From: Pyrodictium sp.
GTDB lineage: Archaea; Thermoproteota; Thermoprotei_A; Sulfolobales; Pyrodictiaceae
Reading direction: 5' to 3'
Assembly (NCBI GenBank): GCA_015662475.1
Contig: DQUB01000052.1
Location: 1-19,926, forward strand
Length of the DNA: 19,926 nucleotides
Position numbers and translations under genes: made by a program. The stretch's first letter is position 1. Every line of letters begins with the position of its first letter. This document shows, one piece after another, positions 6,735 to 13,321 of this stretch. The notes beneath the pieces were generated by a model, which was not told the DNA's origin, ran no database searches, and was given only the letters and a program-made list of their open reading frames with translations.

Positions 6735-6747
6735 GTAGAGTACCCTC
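6687..6747 (-). repeat. Perfect 9-bp inverted repeat in the spermidine synthase leader
   Basis: GAGGGTACT (6687-6695) and AGTACCCTC (6739-6747) are exact reverse complements separated by 43 nt. In a minus-strand RNA they would form a GC-rich nine-pair stem enclosing the D'/C' motifs of the C/D-like element. TTTTATT at about 6769-6775 could be a TATA box for an RNA starting near 6745, right at the outer arm. Confidence 0.6.
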
Positions 6748-6810
6748 TAAAGTGTCTCAGAATAGCCCAATAAAACTTGTTTAAAAGAAAAACTATGGGG
6801 TAGCTCAAGT

Positions 6811-7040
6811 CTAAGCGTGAACCTTCTTGGGCTTAGCCATGCCATAGAGGTCTAAGGAGTATTCTAAGCCTATAAGCAGGTATATGAGGCTCCATAGTGG
6901 ATCGCTATCAAACTCTTTAACAGCCATGTAGAGGAACAATACGCTTAGAAGTAGACAAACAACTAGCTTAACAACTACTATTCCTTAGCATCACCCCTCT
7001 CATCGTCATAGTGGAACAGTCGGTATAGTAGGCCAGCCAT
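6811..7040 (-). pseudogene. Small two-helix membrane protein, apparently frameshifted
   Basis: A 20-codon ORF starts at ATG 7040 after a good Shine-Dalgarno (GGGGTGA) and reads MAGLLYRLFHYDDERGDAKE before a TAG at 6978-6980. The -1 frame, open from 6984 to a TAG at 6811, encodes 57 residues with two hydrophobic segments (IVVVKLVVCLLLSVLFLYM and LWSLIYLLIGLEY) and a basic tail AKPKKVHA. That second frame has no good start codon at its beginning. Joining the two at codon AAG gives one 76-residue protein very like the small membrane proteins at 1-872; one extra G in the AAGG run would do it. It could be a real frameshift, a sequencing error, or two tiny genes. There is no classical slippery heptamer. 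Confidence 0.45.
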
Positions 7041-7114
7041 AGTCTCTCACCCCTCGCTACACCAGCACATGTCTCTCGAGTGTGTCGCCCTACCCTACTT
7101 TACATATGTTATAG

Positions 7115-7125
7115 AGGGGTTTATA
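7115..7125 (-). promoter_or_regulatory. TATA-like box for the 6811-7040 locus
   Basis: The minus strand reads CATTATAAACC here. Transcription would begin near 7094, about 55 nt upstream of the ATG at 7040. A second A/T-rich motif, CTATAACATATG, follows closely, so the exact start is uncertain. Confidence 0.35.
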
Positions 7126-7156
7126 ATGCCAAACGTGGTAAGATTCTTAGAAGCTG

Positions 7157-7218
7157 CAAAAAGCCGCCAGATACAGGCAAGTGGAACTCCCCTTTCCACA
7201 TGGAGCTTGCGAGAAGCT
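7157..7218 (-). other. Structured stretch downstream of tRNA-Thr
   Basis: Immediately after the tRNA 3' end the minus strand can form AGCTT/AAGCT around a 5-nt loop (7204-7218), then GTGGAA/TTCCAC around 7 nt (7181-7199), followed by a T-run (CTTTTTG near 7158-7164). GCAA and TTGC can extend the second stem across a bulge. It may be a processing or termination region for the tRNA transcript; I recognise no RNA family. Confidence 0.35.
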
Positions 7219-7228
7219 GTTTTGCGAG

Positions 7229-7338
7229 TGGAGCCGCCGGCGGGATTTGAACCCGCGACCACCGGCTCTCTTGGCCCCAAAGGCCAGGACTTTCGGGGCC
7301 TACAAGGCCGGCGCTCTGCCAGGCTGAGCTACGGCGGC
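7229..7338 (-). tRNA. tRNA-Thr (anticodon UGU) with intron and encoded CCA
   Basis: The minus strand folds into a complete tRNA: acceptor GCCGCCG/CGGCGGC, D-stem GCTC/GAGC, anticodon stem CCGGC/GCCGG, T-stem GCGGG/CCCGC with loop TTCAAAT, discriminator T73, and a genome-encoded CCA at 7229-7231. The anticodon loop is CTTGTAA once a 33-nt intron is removed, with the TGT anticodon at 7302-7304, which reads ACA and other threonine codons. The U73 discriminator fits archaeal tRNA-Thr. A TATA box (AAATATAAAG, 7374-7383) lies about 40 nt upstream, implying a short 5' leader removed by RNase P. ORFs crossing this region on either strand are spurious. Confidence 0.95.
7268..7300 (-). other. tRNA-Thr intron, 33 nt, canonical BHB
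   Basis: The intron interrupts position 37/38. The precursor forms a textbook bulge-helix-bulge: bulge UA|G, four-pair helix CUUG/CAAG, bulge AG|A, with the intron closed by GGCCCC/GGGGCC. The archaeal splicing endonuclease would cut after the second base of each bulge. The anticodon bases pair with the intron, so splicing is required for decoding. Confidence 0.9.
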
Positions 7339-7373
7339 ACACCAGCTCCAACTCTCGACTTTTCCGTGGGGGT

Positions 7374-7383
7374 CTTTATATTT
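7374..7383 (-). promoter_or_regulatory. TATA box of tRNA-Thr
   Basis: The minus strand reads AAATATAAAG, a strong archaeal TATA box, 36-45 nt upstream of the first tRNA base. Transcription would begin near 7352. Confidence 0.6.
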
Positions 7384-7570
7384 ACTCTGTTGTTTTGCTC
7401 TAGACAGGTTTAGAGAGTGTATGCTTGGATTTGAGTGTTGGGAGAAAAGGCTGTTTTTGTGTGGGTGTAGGGTTTCTGTCTTTTGGCGGGCCGATGCCCG
7501 GAAAACAAGCCGCTGAGTGTGGAGATGCTGACGAGTCGGTGTGGGGTAGGTCCGCCACTTTTCGCCTATC
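7384..7570. other. Non-coding gap between protease gene and tRNA promoter
   Basis: No gene is supported here. The plus strand is unusually G/T-rich from 7430 to 7480. A compact hairpin CGGGC-CGAT-GCCCG lies at 7487-7500. A loose set of CTGA motifs (about 7514 and 7529) lacks the matching boxes of a guide RNA. The gap is the 3' flank of the protease gene on the minus strand. Confidence 0.4.
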
Positions 7571-8464
7571 CTATTGCGGTGTCTGTCTTTGGCGTGGTTG
7601 TGGTATGGTTGGATATGGTATGTATTCGACTCCAGGTCTGTTTGTTGGTGGTTGTGGGTATAGCTCCATTAGCTCGTAGACTTCTGGTGGTACACCGGCT
7701 TTAACTGGTAAGCCTAGCTCTCTAGCTTTCTGGAATGTTATTGGGTAGTCGTGTGTCCAATTCCCCTCAGTTAGCGTTTTGGCGAGCTCTCTAGCCTTTT
7801 CCTCTCCCACTTTGTCGCGTATTAGCTCTACTATGAACTCTTGCATCTCTCTAACAGCTTTTTCGGCTATATCGGCGTATATGAGTGTCTGGTCGCTAGC
7901 ATTCTTCCCCTTCAACTTGGCCACCTTTAAGATGCTAGGAGCAGGCACAACTATGCCCTGTCCAATGCTTATTTGTGGGTCTAGAGGTCCTAGCACTGCA
8001 TGTGGATCCATTAGTATCTCGTCGGCTGCCAATGCTATCAGCGTCCCCCCACTCATGGCATAGTGTGGGATTATCACTATCTTCTTGGCTGGATGGTTTT
8101 TGAGAGCTAATGCAATCTGTGCAGCTGCAAGTACAAGGCCTCCAGGTGTGTGTAGAATTAGTGCAATTGGTTTATCGGGTGGTGTTGTGCGTATTGCTCT
8201 TATAACAGCCTCGGAATCCTCTATGTCTATGTACCTTCGGATTGGTATGCCTAGAAAGCTTATCGTCTCCTCACGGTGTATTAACGTGATGACACGCCAT
8301 CCATACCTCTCCTCAATCCTCCTTATCATGTTCATACGTGCAGCTTGCAACCTCTTTACACGCATCATAGGCTCGAAGAGCACGTAGAGTAGTAGTAGCC
8401 AGAAGAGCAGTCCTATAAGCTGACCGTATAGAGCGTCAATGGGTGTTGCCAAGATACAATACAC
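7571..8464 (-). CDS. ClpP-fold membrane serine protease (SDH/DUF114, SppA-like)
   Basis: A 297-residue protein with an N-terminal transmembrane helix (about residues 14-30) followed by a basic stretch, then a ClpP/crotonase-fold domain. Key segments are RYIDIEDSEAVIRAIR, LILHTPGGLVLAAAQIA (oxyanion region, 103-117), HYAMSGGTLIALAADEI with the presumed nucleophile S138, and LGPLDPQI. It matches the serine dehydrogenase-type proteinase/DUF114 family, related to SppA, usually membrane-anchored in archaea and bacteria. The C-terminus is proline-rich. It could degrade membrane or signal-peptide fragments; the stomatin at 982 is a conceivable but unlinked partner. The start is GTG 8464 with AGAGGT about 11 nt upstream; TTG 8452 is an alternative. 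It is divergent from the gene at 8542. Confidence 0.85.
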   Translation of the reverse strand: MYCILATPIDALYGQLIGLLFWLLLLYVLFEPMMRVKRLQAARMNMIRRIEERYGWRVITLIHREETISFLGIPIRRYIDIEDSEAVIRAIRTTPPDKPIALILHTPGGLVLAAAQIALALKNHPAKKIVIIPHYAMSGGTLIALAADEILMDPHAVLGPLDPQISIGQGIVVPAPSILKVAKLKGKNASDQTLIYADIAEKAVREMQEFIVELIRDKVGEEKARELAKTLTEGNWTHDYPITFQKARELGLPVKAGVPPEVYELMELYPQPPTNRPGVEYIPYPTIPQPRQRQTPQ

Positions 8465-8541
8465 CCTCTCAGGCTACCTCTAGTTGCAGAGGTTAAAACT
8501 GCTATTCAACTACAAGCATACACGATTTAAAGGAGTAGCAG

Positions 8542-9147
8542 ATGGTAGGGGAGCCAAACGCTATGTCGCGCTATGTTAGGTTGAGGCTTAGCGAAACATT
8601 CAAGTTCAAGTGTGTGAGGTGTGACATGTGCTGTGGTACTGGGCCAAACGTGTCTCTTACAGGCTATGATGTTGTGCGTATGGCCAAGTTTCTGCAGATG
8701 AGCTGGAAGAGCTTTTTGAGAGCATATGTGAACGTTATAGTTGCAGACATATTCGTGTTTATGAGTATTAGGGGTGAGCATGGGAAGTGCCCGTTTCTCC
8801 ACTACAAGCCAAGCGGTGAGACGTTATGTGTAGTGTATCCTGCAAGACCTCTAAGATGTAGATTGTATCCGCTAGTTGTAGAGTCTGTAAAGCCTAGCCA
8901 TGTCTACCTAGACAGCTTCTGTCCTGGAGTGGGAAAGGGTGGGGAGAAGAGGCCGCCAGAGAGGCTAGTTAAACACTATGTTTGGGAGTTGAAAACATAC
9001 TATTCTAGGTTGACGAAGTTGGTGTTGGAGGAAGGTCTAGAGCCTCTACAAGCTCTCGAGAATCTATTAGAGGCTCTTTGGAGCGAATCTGAGGAAAAGC
9101 CTGACTGGGCTAATCTCGACTACATAGAGTCTCTTGGAGCAACATAG
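8542..9147 (+). CDS. YkgJ-family cysteine cluster protein
   Basis: This 201-residue protein has the YkgJ (CxxCxxCC) signature at its N-terminus, CVRCDMCC (C24, C27, C30, C31), followed by CPFL (C83), LCVVYPARPLRCRLYP (C96, C106) and DSFCPG (C127). The family binds zinc or an iron-sulfur cluster. Its biochemical role is generally unknown; some members are linked to flagellar or methyltransferase functions elsewhere, which does not transfer here. The C-terminal third (from about residue 140) is helical and charged, and not part of the signature. ATG 8542 is supported by AAAGGAG 7-13 nt upstream; ATG 8563 is less likely. It appears monocistronic. Confidence 0.85.
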   Translation: MVGEPNAMSRYVRLRLSETFKFKCVRCDMCCGTGPNVSLTGYDVVRMAKFLQMSWKSFLRAYVNVIVADIFVFMSIRGEHGKCPFLHYKPSGETLCVVYPARPLRCRLYPLVVESVKPSHVYLDSFCPGVGKGGEKRPPERLVKHYVWELKTYYSRLTKLVLEEGLEPLQALENLLEALWSESEEKPDWANLDYIESLGAT

Positions 9148-9265
9148 CCGGCTTCAACTGTGGTTTTGAGCACATGTTCCAGCCAGTCTAGACCATGTTC
9201 CACCTTACAGTTTCACGGTAAACCCTCTTAAGCTAATCACTATGGAGTAGCTAGCATTTGGGGGG

Positions 9266-9973
9266 TTGTTGGACGAGAAACAACGTGTGCAAGCGTATAT
9301 AGATAATGTGGAGCAGGCTCTTCAACAACTGGCTGGTAAGAGGTTGGAGAAGCCCTATGCAAAGCTTGTCGAGCTAGCAAAACTCTATGTTGATGATGCT
9401 CGATACTATCTGGAGAAGGGCGATACGTTTACAGCGTTAGCATGTGTAGCCTATGCTGAAGGTCTAATCGATGCTCTACGCTGGCTTGGCGTTGTAGACT
9501 TCGAGTGGAAAGCGTTGTCGAAGCTACTGTCTAGACCCAAGGTCGTTGTAGCGGGTAGCTTTGAACTATTGCATCCAGGCCATATAGAGTTGTTGAGGAG
9601 AGCTTGGGAGCTTGGTAGAGTGCATGTTATTGTTGCACGTGATGCTAGTGTTGAGAGGTTTAAGGGGAGACCTCCACTCGTACCCGAGAAGCAGCGTTTG
9701 CAGGTTATCTCGGCTGTAAAGTATGTGTCTAAGGCCGTTCTAGGTAGTGAGAGAGATGTTGTGGAGCCTCTAAAGGCTTTAAAGCCGGACATTATCCTGC
9801 TAGGTCCCGACCAGTGGGTTGACGAGACGTGGCTTGAGAAGAGGCTTGAAGAGGAGGGAGTTTCTGCCAAAATTGTGAGACTTGAGAAGAGGGTTGAGTG
9901 TGAATATTGTAGCACGACGAGGATAGCCTGTAGGGTGTTGAGCTTGTTCCCGAGGGAAAAGTGTGTAGCATAG
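9266..9973 (+). CDS. DUF357 domain fused to nucleotidyltransferase
   Basis: Residues 1-80 are a DUF357 helical domain (AYIDNVEQAL, then LAKLYVDDARYYLEKGDTFTALACVAYAEGLIDALRWLGVVDFE). Residues about 91-225 are a cytidylyltransferase-like (HxGH) domain: VVVAGSFELLHPGHIELLRRA (H103, H106), the GRPPLVPEKQRLQVISAVKYV segment, LLGPDQWVDE, and a C-terminal CSTTRI replacing the usual ISSTxI. The catalytic domain resembles archaeal FAD synthetase (RibL) and other small NMP-transferases, which attach a nucleotide to a phosphorylated substrate; the substrate is not determined. The start is one of two TTG codons (9266 or 9269) right after GGGGGG. The stop lies 5 bp from that of the convergent DUF1028 gene. 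Confidence 0.85.
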   Translation: MLDEKQRVQAYIDNVEQALQQLAGKRLEKPYAKLVELAKLYVDDARYYLEKGDTFTALACVAYAEGLIDALRWLGVVDFEWKALSKLLSRPKVVVAGSFELLHPGHIELLRRAWELGRVHVIVARDASVERFKGRPPLVPEKQRLQVISAVKYVSKAVLGSERDVVEPLKALKPDIILLGPDQWVDETWLEKRLEEEGVSAKIVRLEKRVECEYCSTTRIACRVLSLFPREKCVA

Positions 9974-9978
9974 TGTTG

Positions 9979-10605
9979 CTATGGTTTCATCCACTCTTCG
10001 TAGAGTTTTCGCAGTTTACGGATAGGGTCTTTTGCAAAATCCACTCTCAAGTCTACAACCCTGTCATAGTATGGTAGGTGGTTTGTATGTCCAACGACTA
10101 GTAGTGCAGCAGATTTATCGCCACGCTTGTCTCCACCTGCTCTATGAGCAGCTTCCAATGCTGCGACAAGCTTGTCTATGATATTGCCTTCGGTTGTTCT
10201 AAGAGCTCTCATAGCGTTCTCACACACTTCTGGGCCCACTACAAGATTTGCAATGCAGACAGCTGGTATGGATGGGTCTACAAGGTATCCGTGCCAGCTT
10301 GGAACCCAATCGCCGTCGTGTACAGCTATCTCGCCAGCATAGTCTATCACAGCAACCTGTCTGTGGGAAGGGCTAGAATCTCTCTTCAAAGCCTCCTCTA
10401 GAGCGTCTCGAGCGCTTAGACCGTGGCGTGCTAGAAGCTCTAGGATTAGTGGGCCTAGAGCTGGGTTTGTGTAGGCTTGTGTTACAACAACACCAGCACC
10501 ATACCTTGCCCAGGGTACACGTGAGCCAACAGCAATAGTGCCAGATGCAACAGCTACTCCTGCAAGCCCCGTATCAGCATCTAGAACGAGTATACTGTAC
10601 GTCAT
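9979..10605 (-). CDS. DUF1028 protein (Ntn-hydrolase-like)
   Basis: From ATG 10605 the protein (about 208 aa) starts MTYSILVLDADTGLAGVAVAS, the conserved N-terminus of DUF1028. Further signatures are VGSRVPWARYGAGVVVTQAYTNPALGPLILELL, DSSPSHRQVAVID, an ANLVVGPEV segment, and LVAALEAAHRAGGDKRGDKSAALLVV. DUF1028 is assigned to the N-terminal nucleophile hydrolase fold; removal of Met1 would expose Thr2 as a candidate nucleophile. An upstream ATG (10632) adds nine residues, but a TATA-like GGATAAAAC near 10643-10651 predicts transcription starting near 10622, between the two. The substrate is unknown. It lies downstream of and co-directional with the GTPase at 10666, and convergent with 9266-9973. 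Confidence 0.88.
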   Translation of the reverse strand: MTYSILVLDADTGLAGVAVASGTIAVGSRVPWARYGAGVVVTQAYTNPALGPLILELLARHGLSARDALEEALKRDSSPSHRQVAVIDYAGEIAVHDGDWVPSWHGYLVDPSIPAVCIANLVVGPEVCENAMRALRTTEGNIIDKLVAALEAAHRAGGDKRGDKSAALLVVGHTNHLPYYDRVVDLRVDFAKDPIRKLRKLYEEWMKP

Positions 10606-10665
10606 AGGGTCGAGCCCACTATGCCTTCTCATATGTTTGGGTGTTTTATCCGGTGCTTAGAACCA

Positions 10666-11889
10666 CTACTTTTTCGCTGCAGCTGCAACAATTTTTATCA
10701 CATCGCCATCCTGTAAAACGTAGTCTTCTCCAACTCTCATCTTCGTCTTCGCATTTATAGCGTATAGGAATGTTTTGCCAAGGTCTGTATGGACCATGTA
10801 TGCAAGATCTCTAGCAGTTGTACCGCGAGGCACAAGGTATGCGTCTGGAAGCACCCTACCCCTACCATCGGTGTACTTGTTGGCGTCTTCTACGGGGTAG
10901 ACAACAACCATGTTTAGAGCCTCCAAGAACACCTTATTTATAGCCTGTTGAACCCCTGTTGACCCCCACTTCTTCAGCACATTCTCCCTTATATACTCTA
11001 GGCCCCTCTTCTGCTGGAGAGAGAGCCTACTATCATCCAATATCTCGAAATCGCTGTCTCCGGGTATGTAGCGTATGTAGCCTGCACGTGCTGCTCTGCG
11101 CAGTACAAGTTCTGCAAGCGCGCTTGCAGGCACAATAGGGTATTTGAGCTCTCTACGCATCCTCTTAACATTGTCTTCTGCTTCAGGTATATCGACTTTG
11201 TTTGCTACAACAACGATTGGTTTTGCACGTCTTATGCCAGTTGCAAACATTTTTAGATCTTCTTGACTCCAACTAGTCAACTTCTTGTCTACAAGTCCAG
11301 CGTACTCGAGAGCTTTCTCAACATGCTCTCTTCTCACACTCAAACCGCTAAGCCTTCTAGCCAAAGCATCAACAACATTTTCACCAGTTGTTGCGACTTT
11401 CCTCGCAAACTTTTCCCAGTCGCGTTTGATGATAGAGTATATCCACTCGTCAAGTTCTCTCTCGAGAAAGTGGACCTCTTCTACAGGATCGTAGGTGCCT
11501 GGAGGCACTGGATTGCCGTCAGCATCTGTTGCACCAGCAGCGTCTACGATTAGGAGTATGGCGTCAGCCTGTCTTATCTTGTCTAGAAACTGGTTGCCCA
11601 GACCTCTACCCTCATGAGCACCGGGTATGAGTCCTGGCACATCTACAAGTTTTACCGGTACAAATCTCCAACCATCAACACAGTATCCCTTAGCTGGGTT
11701 GCAGCGAGGCAATCCGAGCTCGACATGGGCACATCTAACTCTAACATAGCCAACACCAACGTTAGGCTCTAGCGTGACAAAAGGCCTATTGCCTATCTCG
11801 ACAGACGCCATAGTGGCTGCTGCAAAGAAGGTTGATTTGCCAACATTGGTCTTCCCAACAACGCCAACAAGCCTCTCTGGTGGTGGCAA
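10666..11889 (-). CDS. Obg/YchF-type GTPase with C-terminal TGS domain
   Basis: This 407-residue P-loop GTPase has G1 GKTNVGKST (12-20), a switch region near PFVTLEPNVGVGYVRV, G3 DVPGLIPGAHEGRGLGNQFL (from D83), G4 NKVD (230-233) and a G5-like PASALAE. A helical insert follows G3. The last 85 or so residues form a TGS domain (GRGRVLPDAYLVPRGTTARDLAYMVHTDLGKTFLYAI), as in OLA1/YchF and DRG proteins, which act on ribosomes or in translation stress. The canonical NKVD predicts GTP rather than the ATP used by YchF/OLA1, whose G4 is altered. It starts at TTG 11889 with GGGGGTG immediately upstream. TGTTATAGGG near 11937-11946 is a possible promoter. Confidence 0.92.
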   Translation of the reverse strand: MPPPERLVGVVGKTNVGKSTFFAAATMASVEIGNRPFVTLEPNVGVGYVRVRCAHVELGLPRCNPAKGYCVDGWRFVPVKLVDVPGLIPGAHEGRGLGNQFLDKIRQADAILLIVDAAGATDADGNPVPPGTYDPVEEVHFLERELDEWIYSIIKRDWEKFARKVATTGENVVDALARRLSGLSVRREHVEKALEYAGLVDKKLTSWSQEDLKMFATGIRRAKPIVVVANKVDIPEAEDNVKRMRRELKYPIVPASALAELVLRRAARAGYIRYIPGDSDFEILDDSRLSLQQKRGLEYIRENVLKKWGSTGVQQAINKVFLEALNMVVVYPVEDANKYTDGRGRVLPDAYLVPRGTTARDLAYMVHTDLGKTFLYAINAKTKMRVGEDYVLQDGDVIKIVAAAAKK

Positions 11890-11952
11890 AACACCCCCTC
11901 CTCACACAACACCTTCGAGAGTGTAGAGGATGTCACCCTATAACATTTCCAC

Positions 11953-12315
11953 TCAAAGCTCTAGCCAGCCAGGCCCCGACTCAACAAAACACAGGTTTTC
12001 AAGCTTAACACCACCACAGCAACACTTATCCCTAACAGTATCAACAACACCCTCCACACTCCCACAAGACGTGACATCTAGTACTTTGAGAAAGCCATGC
12101 TCTTGCCACACATGGTAGACAGAAGGTCTACCAGCAGCAACAACCAGCGTATTCTCGCACCCCTCCTCCAAACAATACCTTTCAACTAGAGATAGGATGT
12201 CCTCGCCGACAACAACCCTACAACCACACCCCTCAACAGCCATGCGCACAGCATCAACAACATCTCTACCAGCCAGTGGATCCACAATAACAACTCTAAC
12301 ACACGATAGAGGCAA
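11953..12315 (-). CDS. Cysteine-rich hypothetical protein, 120 aa
   Basis: The frame opens at TTG 12315 and ends 63 bp before the GTPase start, co-directional with it. I do not recognise the family. The first half alternates strands and helices (VRVVIVDPLAGRDVVDAVRMA, CRVVVGEDILSLV, NTLVVAAGRPSVYHVW), suggesting a small alpha/beta fold. Ten cysteines are present, including CGC near residue 30 and DKCCCGGV near 96-103, which could bind metal or form disulfides. The TATA box shared with the MEMO gene predicts a transcript starting at or just after the start codon, so the mRNA is probably leaderless. No function is proposed. Confidence 0.6.
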   Translation of the reverse strand: MPLSCVRVVIVDPLAGRDVVDAVRMAVEGCGCRVVVGEDILSLVERYCLEEGCENTLVVAAGRPSVYHVWQEHGFLKVLDVTSCGSVEGVVDTVRDKCCCGGVKLENLCFVESGPGWLEL

Positions 12316-12330
12316 TCCTACACCCCACCC

Positions 12331-12340
12331 CTTATATTAG
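12331..12340. promoter_or_regulatory. Shared bidirectional TATA box
   Basis: CTTATATTAG (reverse complement CTAATATAAG) is a near-symmetric TATA box in the 62-bp gap between divergent genes. Rightwards it predicts a start near 12361, giving a short leader with GGTGG before TTG 12378. Leftwards it predicts a start near 12310-12314, at the TTG of the hypothetical gene. Confidence 0.5.
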
Positions 12341-12377
12341 AGGCCAAAACAGTTTCTAGTACTAGTGGTGGAAAGCC

Positions 12378-13238
12378 TTGACGGTAGCTGTTAAACGAAC
12401 ACCAGCTGTTGCTGGTATGTTCTACGAAGCCGATCCCGAGGCTCTCAAAGCCCAGATAGAGTGGGCTTTCAAACACCCACTAGGCCCTGGCAAAGTACCA
12501 TCACCTAGCAGTGAGAGGAGAAGAGAGAGTCTAGGCTTTGTCTCGCCTCATGCAGGCTACATGTATAGTGGGCCTATTGCAGCCCATGTCTACAGCAGGA
12601 TAGCGTTGGAGGGACCGGCTCAAACCTATGTCATCATAGGACCCAACCACACGGGGTTGGGCACGCTAGTCTCTACAATGGTTGAAGGTGTATGGGTTAC
12701 ACCACTTGGGGAGGTAGAGATAGACTCTGAGTTGGCGAAAAAGATTGTCGAAATAAGCGAATACGCCGATATAGACGATAAAGCGCATAGGTATGAGCAT
12801 AGCGTTGAAGTCCAGATACCATTCCTCCAATACCTGTTCGGCTCCAAGTTCAAGATAGTACCAATAGTTGTTTGGGAACAGACAGTAGAGGTTGCACGAG
12901 ACCTAGGCCTCGCCATAGCTAAAGCAGCTCGAGAACTTGGTAGAGACGTGGTTGTCATAGCGAGCAGCGATTTCACACACTATGAGCCAGATGAGGTTGC
13001 AAAGAAGAAAGACAATATGGCGATCCAAGCAATATTAGAGTTGAACCCTGAAAAACTACACCAAGTCGTAACAACATACGATATCAGCATGTGTGGCCCT
13101 GGCCCGGTAATGGCTATGCTCTACTATGCTCGAGAACTTGGCGCTAAGAGTGCTGAACTGCTAAAATATGCTACAAGTGGAGATGTTGCTGGAGATCGTA
13201 GCAGTGTAGTTGGCTACGCAGCGATAAGAGTCTACTAG
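12378..13238 (+). CDS. MEMO-family protein (AmmeMemoRadiSam system B type)
   Basis: This 286-residue protein matches MEMO (COG1355). It contains TPAVAGMFYEADPEAL near the start, SPHAGYMYSGPIAAHVY (H58), GPNHTGLG (H91), RYEHSVEVQIPFLQYLF (H141), VIASSDFTHYEPD (H201), SMCGPGPVMAMLYYA (C239) and SGDVAGDRSSVVGYAA. The His/His/Cys pocket equivalent to that of human MEMO1, related to class III dioxygenases, is intact. The biochemical role in archaea is unknown; related genes often sit beside AMMECR1 and a radical-SAM gene, or in crenarchaea beside isoprenoid genes, as here. TTG 12378 follows GGTGG by seven bases. The 83-bp gap to the next gene holds a separate promoter, so co-transcription is possible but not required. 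Confidence 0.92.
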   Translation: MTVAVKRTPAVAGMFYEADPEALKAQIEWAFKHPLGPGKVPSPSSERRRESLGFVSPHAGYMYSGPIAAHVYSRIALEGPAQTYVIIGPNHTGLGTLVSTMVEGVWVTPLGEVEIDSELAKKIVEISEYADIDDKAHRYEHSVEVQIPFLQYLFGSKFKIVPIVVWEQTVEVARDLGLAIAKAARELGRDVVVIASSDFTHYEPDEVAKKKDNMAIQAILELNPEKLHQVVTTYDISMCGPGPVMAMLYYARELGAKSAELLKYATSGDVAGDRSSVVGYAAIRVY

Positions 13239-13293
13239 CCCAGCCTCTCCCCAACACGGTTTGTTCCAGCGTTGCGGTTTTTGACTGTGTGAC

Positions 13294-13303
13294 TGTATAA
13301 TAG
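13294..13303 (+). promoter_or_regulatory. TATA box of the isoprenoid operon
   Basis: TGTATAATAG lies 19-28 nt upstream of TTG 13322, so the transcript would begin at about the start codon. No Shine-Dalgarno precedes that TTG, consistent with a leaderless first gene of the GHMP-IPK-IDI-GGPPS unit. Confidence 0.55.
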
Positions 13304-13321
13304 GGCTGTTTTTGTGCGTGA

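Noticed and set aside
6252..6784. Plus-strand frames antisense to the start and leader of spermidine synthase
   Set aside because: Low-complexity Ser/Thr or mixed translations opposite a well-supported gene; no Shine-Dalgarno or promoter.
6970..6990. Programmed -1 frameshift signal in the small membrane protein
   Set aside because: The sequence GCT AAG GAA TAG is not a slippery heptamer and no downstream pseudoknot was evident; an indel is simpler.
7095..7413. Open frames on both strands across 7095-7413
   Set aside because: They run through the tRNA-Thr gene and its intron, have no family likeness, and are explained by the GC-rich tRNA.
7487..7545. Hairpin CGGGC-CGAT-GCCCG and scattered CTGA motifs suggesting another guide RNA or a terminator
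   Set aside because: No consensus box C near the CTGA motifs, spacing wrong, and hairpin terminators are not the archaeal norm.
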